Assembly (NCBI GenBank): GCA_021772465.1
Contig: JAJFLX010000017.1
Location: 1-64,000, forward strand
From: Chlamydiota bacterium
GTDB taxonomy: Bacteria > Chlamydiota > Chlamydiia > Chlamydiales > JAAKFR01
Direction: 5' to 3'
DNA length: 64,000 nt
Below are positions 56,801-64,000 of the stretch, piece by piece; within the stretch, counting starts at the first letter, position 1, and each line of letters begins with the position of its first letter. Position numbers and translations under genes: made by a program. The notes beneath the pieces are model-generated. The model was not told where the DNA came from. It did not search any database and worked only from the letters and a program-made list of their open reading frames with translations.

Positions 56801-56980
56801 GCAACGTCGAGCTCGAGCACGGATGGCTATCGAATCCGTCGCTTAGCGATTGATCACCACATCCCACTCATCACCAATTTGCAAATTGCCACGGTTTTCT
56901 TACAATCTCTTCTCGAAATCGCACCGGCTGCACTTCAAGTGAAGCCCTGGAGCCACTATATCGGAGGCAAACGGACATGA
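53801..56980 (+). CDS. carB: Carbamoyl-phosphate synthase large subunit
   Basis: [28 protein letters not shown]...; duplicated ATP-grasp halves; 1059 aa. Confidence 0.97.
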   Translation: [1059 protein letters not shown]

Positions 56981-57882
56981 AAGAGCTTGTTTCGATCAAA
57001 TCGCTCTCTCGCGAGCAGATCTTGACTTTACTAGAGCGAGCAACTCGGCTCAAATCTCATCCTCCCGGCCCCATTTTGCAGGGCAAAATCATGGCGAGCT
57101 GTTTTTTTGAGCCCTCGACCCGGACGCGTCTGAGCTTTGAAGCGGCGATGAAACGGCTTGGCGGTGAGGTGATAGGATTTTCAGATGCGTTGCAATCCTC
57201 TTCGCAGAAAGGGGAGTCGTTGAGCGATTCTATGAGAATCGTCGGGCTCTACAGCGATCTTGTCACTCTCCGCCACCCCCTTGAAGGGGCTGCACGGCTT
57301 GCCGCAGAAGTTGCCGGCAAACCTGTCATCAACGCGGGTGATGGAGCCAATGAACACCCCTCGCAGACACTTCTCGATCTCTATACGATGCAAGAGAGCC
57401 AGGGGAAGCTCGATGGACTGAAAATAGCTTTTGTAGGAGATCTTCTCTATGGCCGCACGGTCCACTCTCTCATTTACGCCTTCAAACACTTCGGACCACG
57501 CCTCTATTTTGTAGCGCCTCCGACACTTACACTTCCAGAGGAGCTCTGTCAGAAGCTCAAAGAGTATGGGGTCCGCTACTCTTTCCACCATGAAATAGAA
57601 GATGTCATTGAAAATGTTGACATCCTCTACATGACGCGCATTCAAAAGGAGCGCTTTCCCCATTTAGAGGCTTACGAGCGGGTGAAGGATCACTACACGC
57701 TCACTCCTGAGATGCTCGAGAGAGGTTCACCTCATTTGCGCGTCCTCCACCCTTTGCCTCGCTTACAAGAGATCGATCCGCGGATCGACTCTTCCGAGAA
57801 AGCTTACTACTTTCAACAAGCAGAAAATGGGCTCTATGTGAGAGAGGCTCTGATCACGACTCTTTTGGAGGTACCTGTATGA
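56977..57882 (+). CDS. pyrB: Aspartate carbamoyltransferase catalytic subunit
   Basis: ASCFFEPSTRTRLSFEAAMKRLGG, NAGDGANEHPSQTLLDLYT. Confidence 0.97.
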   Translation: MKELVSIKSLSREQILTLLERATRLKSHPPGPILQGKIMASCFFEPSTRTRLSFEAAMKRLGGEVIGFSDALQSSSQKGESLSDSMRIVGLYSDLVTLRHPLEGAARLAAEVAGKPVINAGDGANEHPSQTLLDLYTMQESQGKLDGLKIAFVGDLLYGRTVHSLIYAFKHFGPRLYFVAPPTLTLPEELCQKLKEYGVRYSFHHEIEDVIENVDILYMTRIQKERFPHLEAYERVKDHYTLTPEMLERGSPHLRVLHPLPRLQEIDPRIDSSEKAYYFQQAENGLYVREALITTLLEVPV

Positions 57883-58322
57883 GTGAATCTACTCTTTCTG
57901 TTGCGGCCATTGAAAAAGGAACGGTGATAGACCACATCCCTGTGGGGCAGGCGATGCGCCTTGTTTTACTTCTCAAGCTCGCAGATCATGCGAAGCCTGT
58001 CACTTTGGGTCTCAATCTTCCCAGCCGTTCTATGGGCTTCAAAGATTTGATCAAAGTGGAAGGGTTGACTTTGAGCGAAGAGGAGGCGGCTCTCGTTGCA
58101 ATTTTTGCGCCCCAAGCTTCGATCAATGTGATCGACAATTTTAAACTCCGTAAAAAATTCAAAGCGGCCGTTCCAAGTGAGGTCAAAAACCTCTTGGCCT
58201 GTCCAAGTGAGAAGTGTATCACCCGCCACGAGGGGGTTCTCACCCGTTTCCGCGTCTATCCTAAAACTTTAAAACTCGAATGCATCTACTGTGAAAGAAC
58301 CTACTCGCAAAACTCCCTCTGA
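57879..58322 (+). CDS. pyrI: Aspartate carbamoyltransferase regulatory subunit
   Basis: IEKGTVIDHIPVGQAMRLVLLL; Zn motif CPSEKC...CIYC. Confidence 0.96.
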   Translation: MSESTLSVAAIEKGTVIDHIPVGQAMRLVLLLKLADHAKPVTLGLNLPSRSMGFKDLIKVEGLTLSEEEAALVAIFAPQASINVIDNFKLRKKFKAAVPSEVKNLLACPSEKCITRHEGVLTRFRVYPKTLKLECIYCERTYSQNSL

Positions 58323-59466
58323 GATCGACCTCAGTCGTTATACGGCATTGCCCGCTCTGATCGATCCCCATGTTCATTTCCGCACACCTGGTGGGGAGTA
58401 CAAAGAGGATTGGAAAACAGGGGCGCTTGCGGCCATTCACGGAGGAGTTACGACTGTCTGTGACATGCCCAATAACACCCCTCCTTGCACCACCCTTGAG
58501 CGGCTTGAGGCCAAAAGGAGGCTTATCGACCGGCAGCTCAAAATGGTGGGCATCCCCCTTCACTACGGTCTCTACTTTGGCGCTGATGAAAAACATCTCG
58601 ATCAGATTCCTCTTGTTGCAGATCAGTGTGTTGCTTTAAAAATTTTTATGGGGTGCAGCACGGGCGGGCTTGTGATTGAGAGCGATGATGCGCTCGATGA
58701 GGCCTTTGAAAGAGCGGCTGCATCTGGCCTTCTTGTCGCTGTCCATGCAGAGGATGAAGCGATCTTAGCGCGGGCTCGCATCCAATACAGGGGCTCAAAA
58801 GACCCTGCGACTCACTCTCTTGTCCGTCCCCGAGAGGCTGCGATTCGAGCTACAGAGAAAGCGATTGCCTTGGCCAAAAAACACCAGGCTCGCCTCTATG
58901 TGCTCCACATCAGCACCCGCGAAGAGCTCGATCTGATCCGGAGTGCAAAACGGGAGGGAGTTCAAGTTTATGGTGAGACGACGACACACCACCTCTATTT
59001 CACAAGTGAGGACTATGCAAGGCTCGGCACGCTCATTCAGATGAATCCTCCTATCCGAGAGAAGAGCGATCAGGAAGCTCTCTGGGAGGCTCTGCGTGAT
59101 GGGACTCTCGATACGGTCGGTACCGATCACGCTCCCCATACGCTTGAGGAGAAGCAGCGCCCTTATGGGGAGGCTCCGTCGGGCATCCCTGGGGTCCAGA
59201 CACTGCTGCCGCTAATGCTCGACGCTGTCTTCCGCGGGAAGATTACGCTGGAGCGGATGGTTGAGCTCACCCATCACAACCCCGCAAAAATTTTAAATCT
59301 GCCCGTTTCAGACGATCAAGTTTTTGTCGACCTCGACGTTGAAAAGAGAGTGAGTGATGCGATGATGCTCTCTCGCTCGGGATGGACTCCCTACAGGGGG
59401 ATGACCTTGCGTGGGTGGCCTGTCTACACAGCCTTAAACAACCACCTTTTTCCGGTCAGCCGATGA
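58291..59466 (+). CDS. pyrC: Dihydroorotase
   Basis: LIDPHVHFRTPGGEYKEDW...VCDMPNN...TDHAPHTLEEKQ. Confidence 0.95.
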   Translation: MKEPTRKTPSEIDLSRYTALPALIDPHVHFRTPGGEYKEDWKTGALAAIHGGVTTVCDMPNNTPPCTTLERLEAKRRLIDRQLKMVGIPLHYGLYFGADEKHLDQIPLVADQCVALKIFMGCSTGGLVIESDDALDEAFERAAASGLLVAVHAEDEAILARARIQYRGSKDPATHSLVRPREAAIRATEKAIALAKKHQARLYVLHISTREELDLIRSAKREGVQVYGETTTHHLYFTSEDYARLGTLIQMNPPIREKSDQEALWEALRDGTLDTVGTDHAPHTLEEKQRPYGEAPSGIPGVQTLLPLMLDAVFRGKITLERMVELTHHNPAKILNLPVSDDQVFVDLDVEKRVSDAMMLSRSGWTPYRGMTLRGWPVYTALNNHLFPVSR

Positions 59467-59695
59467 AACGTTGCGGAAAGATAACAATAGAGAGCTGCCC
59501 TGGGCGCAAAGCGGGTAGTGTCTCTTGTATTTTTTGGAGGAAATGATCGCAATGGGCGCGAATTTGATGCATTGTCGGTTGCGCTTCAGGCAGGTAGAAG
59601 CCGACGTAGAGTTTCCCTTCATGAGGAATGGTTTGAAAGGGGGCCTCTTTCAACTCTGGATTGAGCCTTGTCCCGAGAAAAAGTTTTGTTTGCAT
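59456..59695 (-). CDS. Small counter-oriented hypothetical ORF between pyrC and pyrD
   Basis: 79-aa ORF filling the only large gap in the pyr operon; plausible composition but no recognised family. Confidence 0.35.
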   Translation of the reverse strand: MQTKLFLGTRLNPELKEAPFQTIPHEGKLYVGFYLPEAQPTMHQIRAHCDHFLQKIQETLPALRPGQLSIVIFPQRFIG

Positions 59696-59723
59696 GCTTC
59701 ACCCTATACTCCAAAGAGGAAAT

Positions 59724-60830
59724 ATGTTTAAACCCCTGCCCACTTGGTGGCCCGATCACCCTGCAATCTATGATATTAAAAAAACCTATCAAGAGAACTT
59801 CGATCAGGGTCCCTTTTTTGAGGGGAAGCTGCCGAAAAGAGTGTATCCCCCTAAAGATGAGTGGTGTAATTTCCTCGGATTTGAGGTCGCTTCTCCTCTC
59901 GGTGTACCTGCTGGGCCTCTTCTCAATAGCCGTTGGGTGAAACTAGCTGCTAACCTCGGCTTTGACATCGTCACTTACAAAACAATTCGAAGCAAACCCT
60001 ACCCCGCTCACCCTTTGCCGAACATGATTTATGTCGATACCAAAGGGGTGCTCACGGCGGAGCGCTCCGAAGAGGTTCTCCACCAGGCGGAAACACCTCC
60101 CTCGAGTATGCACTCGCTCGCTGCAACGAATTCATTTGGCATTCCCTCCCAAGACGCAGAGTTTTTGCTCCGAGACATCGATGCGGGGAACCGCGCCATG
60201 GGGCCAGGCCAAGTGATGGTCGTCTCTATTGTCGGTACGCCACGAGCGGGAGAAGACTTTGTCCAAGATTTTGTGCTCGCAGCTGAGGTCGCGCTCAACG
60301 CGGGGAGTAAAATCATCGAGGCAGACCTCTCTTGCCCCAATGTATCTACAAAGGAGGGGAGTCTTTTCACTGATGCCGATTCGATAGAGATCATCACTCG
60401 GGCTCTCAAAAAAACTATGGGGGCAGTTCCTCTCATTCTCAAACTTGGGATGATCTATGAGCCTGAGGTGCTAAAGCAAGTGATGCTTGCAGCAGCTCGG
60501 GGGGGAGCTCAAGCGATTTGTGGGATTAACACTTTGAGCATGCAGGTAGTCAAAGGAGATGGAACCAGTGCACTTGGACCGGGAAGGCTCCGCTCTGGGG
60601 TGTGTGGAGGCCCGATTCATGAGGCAGCTCTTTTCTTCACTCGGATGGCTTCGCAGATTAACAAGCAAGAGAAACTGGGTTTCACCCTCATGTCGACAGG
60701 TGGCGTTGTCGAGCCTGAGCAATTTGATAGCTTCTTTGATGCAGGAGCTGATGTTGCGATGAGCGCTTGTGGCATGATGTGGGACCCCTATTTAGCTGAG
60801 AGGTACCACCGTTGGAAACAATCATCTTAG
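59724..60830 (+). CDS. pyrD: Dihydroorotate dehydrogenase family protein
   Basis: LGFEVASPLGVPAGPLLNSRWVKLAANLGFDIVTYKTIRS, ADLSCPNVSTKEG, GGAQAICGINTL; start chosen at MFKPLP. Confidence 0.88.
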   Translation: MFKPLPTWWPDHPAIYDIKKTYQENFDQGPFFEGKLPKRVYPPKDEWCNFLGFEVASPLGVPAGPLLNSRWVKLAANLGFDIVTYKTIRSKPYPAHPLPNMIYVDTKGVLTAERSEEVLHQAETPPSSMHSLAATNSFGIPSQDAEFLLRDIDAGNRAMGPGQVMVVSIVGTPRAGEDFVQDFVLAAEVALNAGSKIIEADLSCPNVSTKEGSLFTDADSIEIITRALKKTMGAVPLILKLGMIYEPEVLKQVMLAAARGGAQAICGINTLSMQVVKGDGTSALGPGRLRSGVCGGPIHEAALFFTRMASQINKQEKLGFTLMSTGGVVEPEQFDSFFDAGADVAMSACGMMWDPYLAERYHRWKQSS

Positions 60831-61405
60831 AGCTCTATGAGATTGGAGCTGTAAAATTTGGAGAATTTACCCTAAAAAGTGGGATAAACTCCCCTATTTA
60901 TGTCGATTTGCGTTTGATCATCTCCTACCCTGATCTGCTCCGTCGAATCGCTGAGCAGATGTGGCATAAAATCAAAGATCTCTCTTTCGATCGTCTCTGC
61001 GGTGTGCCTTATACGGCTCTTCCGATAGCAACAGCTCTCTCTTTAACGCATGATCTCCCTATGATCATGCCGCGAAAAGAGGTAAAAACTTATGGTACCA
61101 AGAGAGCGGTTGAAGGGGTGTTTCGAAAAAAAGAGCGCTGTTTGATCATTGAGGATCTGATCACAAGTGGCGCGAGCATACTCGAGACACTTGAAAAACT
61201 CACAGACGTTGGACTCGATGTACAAGATATCGTCACCCTGCTCGATCGGGAGGGGGGAGGCAAGCCCAAGCTCGAAGGGCTCGGCTACGCGGTGCATCCC
61301 CTGATCACGCTCACCGAGATGCTCACCACCCTTCTTGAGGCTGAAAAAATAACGCAAGAGACGGTGAGCTCTGTTCTAACTTTTATTGAGGAGAATAGAT
61401 GCTAA
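60812..61405 (+). CDS. pyrE: Orotate phosphoribosyltransferase (UMP synthase-like)
   Basis: VKFGEFTLKSGINSPIYVDLRLIISYPDLL, CGVPYTALPIAT, MPRKEVKTYGTKRAVEG, CLIIEDLITSGASILET. Confidence 0.95.
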   Translation: METIILELYEIGAVKFGEFTLKSGINSPIYVDLRLIISYPDLLRRIAEQMWHKIKDLSFDRLCGVPYTALPIATALSLTHDLPMIMPRKEVKTYGTKRAVEGVFRKKERCLIIEDLITSGASILETLEKLTDVGLDVQDIVTLLDREGGGKPKLEGLGYAVHPLITLTEMLTTLLEAEKITQETVSSVLTFIEENRC

Positions 61406-62163
61406 CTTATTCGCAACGAGCCGAGCAGGCAATCAACCCTATGGGACAGCGGCTTTTGCAGCTCATGGATGAGAAGCAAACCAATTTGGGGCTCGCTGCT
61501 GATGTGACGAGCGCTTCTGATTTGTTAGAGCTTGCTGACACGTTAGGCCCTGAGATTTGTATCTTGAAAACTCACATCGATATCCTCGAGGATTTCACTC
61601 CTGAGCTCACTTTTGAGCTTACCGAGTTGGCTGAAAAGCACCACTTTCTTATCTTCGAAGATCGAAAATTTGCCGATATTGGCACTACTGTTGTCTCTCA
61701 ATACCGCGAGGGGATCTATAGGATTTCCGACTGGGCGCATATCACCAATGCGCATACAGTCCCTGGGCCTGGCATCATCGAGGGGCTCAAACAGGTAGGC
61801 CTCCCTAAAAAAAGAGGCCTCCTTCTGCTTGCTGAGATGAGCCCAAAAGGGACCCTTGCCAAAGGAGCTTACACTCAAAGAAGTGTCGAGATGGCTGAGG
61901 AGCATGCCGATTTTGTGATGGGATTCATTGCACTTCGAAAACTGAGCGAAAATCCTGGGCTGATTTCCGTGACACCTGGGGTCAAACTGACGCCTGGTGG
62001 CGATGCCCTTGGGCAAAACTACCTGACCCCTGAGCATGTAATCGGGAATCTGAAAAGCGATGTAATTCTTGTGGGTCGAGGTATTTGCAACGCAGCTGAC
62101 CCTCTTTTAGAGGCCAAGCGGTACCGAGAAGCGGGATGGCTAGCTTACAAGAATCGGGTTTAG
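61399..62163 (+). CDS. pyrF: Orotidine 5'-phosphate decarboxylase (UMP synthase-like)
   Basis: CILKTHIDILEDF, FEDRKFADIGTTV, HTVPGPGIIEGLKQVGLP, LLAEMSPKGTLAKGAYT, SDVILVGRGI. Confidence 0.95.
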   Translation: MLTYSQRAEQAINPMGQRLLQLMDEKQTNLGLAADVTSASDLLELADTLGPEICILKTHIDILEDFTPELTFELTELAEKHHFLIFEDRKFADIGTTVVSQYREGIYRISDWAHITNAHTVPGPGIIEGLKQVGLPKKRGLLLLAEMSPKGTLAKGAYTQRSVEMAEEHADFVMGFIALRKLSENPGLISVTPGVKLTPGGDALGQNYLTPEHVIGNLKSDVILVGRGICNAADPLLEAKRYREAGWLAYKNRV

Positions 62164-62178
62164 TGCTATTTGTAGGGG

Positions 62179-63675
62179 ATGCGCACTTCGATTTTAGCTG
62201 TGGCCATTGGCCTTGTTGCTTTTCTCGTTTCTCTCGATGGTCTCATCGTCAATGTGGCTATTCCAACGATCTCTGGTGAGCTGGGAGTACGCTCCGATGT
62301 AGGGACTTGGGTGGTTACGGTCTTTTCGATGTCGAGCACCCTTTTCATCGCTCTTGCAAGCGTTTTAGCTCCACGCTTTGGGAGGATTCATCTTTTTGTG
62401 GGAGCAACCCTTGCCTTCACGCTGTTCTCTTTTCTTTCAGCTACGGCGGGCTCTTTTACTGAACTACTCATCTACCGTATCGCTCAAGGGGCAGCGGCTG
62501 GCACCCTCACCCCCGTCACTCTCATGCTCATCATCACCTCGTTTCCCACTGAAAAAAGGGGGATAGCTGTGGGGCTTTGGAGCTTTTTTGTGATGGTAAG
62601 CCCAGCGATGGGACCGATGATTGGAGGTTTTTTTTCCAACTACCGGTGGCACTGGATGTTTTTTCTCAACGTCCCCATCGGGCTAATCTGTGCGCTCACA
62701 GTCTGGATTTTGCTTCGGAGGCAAAAAGAGGAGAAGACCCGTAGGCCTCTTGATACCGTTGGCATTTTTTTGCTTTTTACAGCGATGTGTACCCTCCAGT
62801 CGGCGCTCAACCGGGGGCAAATCGATGACTGGTTTCGCTCAAGCTTTATCACGGCGTTGCTGCTGATATCTCTTGTGTGTTTTCTCTTTTTTCTCATCTG
62901 GGAGAGCACTTCTGAGCATCCCTTTATTCAACTCGCCACTTTCAAAAAACGGAATTTCACTCTCGCAGCGGTGATGATGGGAGGGGCTATGGGAATGATC
63001 TTTTCTAGTTTTATTCTCGATTCTCTCTGGGTACAAGAAGTTCTCGGTTATACCCCTTTTTGGGCAGGACTCTCGCTCACTCCCGTCGGCTTCTTTCCTC
63101 TGCTTCTTTATCCTGTGATGGGAAAAATTGTTGGGAAACTCGACCGGCGGGCTTGGCTGACACTTAGCTTTCTTCTCTACTCAATCACCTTTTTCTTGCT
63201 CAGTCGAATCAATTTGCAAACCTCTTTTGCACACTTAGCGTATGTGCGTCTTGTGCAAGGCATTGGTTTTGCAATGTTTACCATACCACTTTCGCTGATG
63301 GCTATGGAAGGCGCAGTGCCTACTGAGCTTCCCAGGATAGTCTCTCTCTACTCCTTTTTTCGCACCCTCTGTGTGGCTATCTCTATTCCTCTAGCTACAA
63401 CCCTTTGGATCCACCGGCAAGCATTTTACCAATCGCGTCTTGCAGCGAGAAGCTTCGTTGAAAATCCCAATTTTCAAGGAGTCCTCAATCGTCTAGGAAA
63501 TTTGGATGTGTCTCAGAACCAGTCGCTTAATCTGGCCTACGATCTTGTGGTCAATCAAGCCTCTACACTCGGGCTAGCTGATATCTACTATCTCTTTGGA
63601 TGGCTCTTTTTGGTGCTGCTTATTCCCGTCTACCTCTCGAGAAGCGTTCCTGTAGAGTCAGCTGTATCCCAGTAG
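62179..63675 (+). CDS. MFS multidrug transporter (DHA2/EmrB-QacA family)
   Basis: 14 hydrophobic segments; LDGLIVNVAIPTISGELGV... and TWVVTVFSMSSTLFIALASVLAPRFGR. Confidence 0.88.
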   Translation: MRTSILAVAIGLVAFLVSLDGLIVNVAIPTISGELGVRSDVGTWVVTVFSMSSTLFIALASVLAPRFGRIHLFVGATLAFTLFSFLSATAGSFTELLIYRIAQGAAAGTLTPVTLMLIITSFPTEKRGIAVGLWSFFVMVSPAMGPMIGGFFSNYRWHWMFFLNVPIGLICALTVWILLRRQKEEKTRRPLDTVGIFLLFTAMCTLQSALNRGQIDDWFRSSFITALLLISLVCFLFFLIWESTSEHPFIQLATFKKRNFTLAAVMMGGAMGMIFSSFILDSLWVQEVLGYTPFWAGLSLTPVGFFPLLLYPVMGKIVGKLDRRAWLTLSFLLYSITFFLLSRINLQTSFAHLAYVRLVQGIGFAMFTIPLSLMAMEGAVPTELPRIVSLYSFFRTLCVAISIPLATTLWIHRQAFYQSRLAARSFVENPNFQGVLNRLGNLDVSQNQSLNLAYDLVVNQASTLGLADIYYLFGWLFLVLLIPVYLSRSVPVESAVSQ

Positions 63676-63768
63676 GTTATGTAATTTTCTCCCCCCCCCA
63701 ACAAATAAGAGCCCTCGGTTTGGCGCGTTTTAGTTAGTACTCGTGGTCTTAGTTATTTAAAAATTAAA

Positions 63769-63813
63769 TTGACAAATCCGTTCTTATAATAAATAATTAA
63801 AAACGTCGACGTT
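63769..63813 (+). promoter_or_regulatory. Putative glgC promoter with 12-bp perfect palindrome AACGTCGACGTT
   Basis: TTGACA 63769-63774, 17 bp, AATAAT; palindrome 63802-63813 near the predicted start site. Confidence 0.45.
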
Positions 63814-63833
63814 AACATAACTAATAAGCGAGA

Positions 63834-64000
63834 ATGATAGTAAATTTTCTAGCAGAAACGGTTCTCTATGAAGCCTCACATGCTAAGCAGAAGGCGCTTG
63901 TCGATCTCGATCGCGTGGCAGTTATTATTTTAGGCGGAGGAGAGGGAAAGCGTCTTGCCCCTCTCACAAAAACTCGTTGCAAGCCCGCTATCTCCTTTGG
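63834..64000 (+). CDS. glgC: Glucose-1-phosphate adenylyltransferase, 5' part (runs off the window)
   Basis: [31 protein letters not shown]. Confidence 0.9.
   Translation, partial: [55 protein letters not shown]

Overview
This window looks like a chromosomal segment of an environmental chlamydia (order Parachlamydiales type). The backbone follows Chlamydia trachomatis gene order as I remember it: frr-pyrH-tsf-rpsB-[no ompA]-large PBP2-TPR protein, sufBCDS, parB, two oligopeptide ABC ATPases, a PhoU-like protein, a PiT phosphate permease; then an oppC-oppB-oppA block, a binding protein, hemH and the start of glgC. Accessory DNA is inserted between these blocks. It includes seven ankyrin-repeat genes, three with an Inc-like pair of N-terminal hydrophobic helices; a Wza/Wzc-like export pair; two small tandem two-helix membrane proteins; GT17/GT2/GT9 glycosyltransferases; a Trp-rich WXXGXW-type secreted protein; an AbiE-type toxin-antitoxin pair split by an IS200/IS605-family element; remnants of related elements; an F-box protein; and a complete carAB-pyrBI-pyrC-pyrD-pyrE-pyrF operon. 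Leading observations: (1) an attenuator-like leader (promoter, 12-aa leader ORF, perfect terminator hairpin) in front of carA; (2) an IS605-type insertion whose precise excision would rebuild an in-frame abiEi/abiEii ATGA overlap; (3) a three-way-junction-like leader ending at the rpsB start codon; (4) PyrE and PyrF that read like the two halves of eukaryotic UMP synthase; (5) loss of ompA from its syntenic site. All calls come from reading the sequence and supplied ORFs; no database search or folding program was run.
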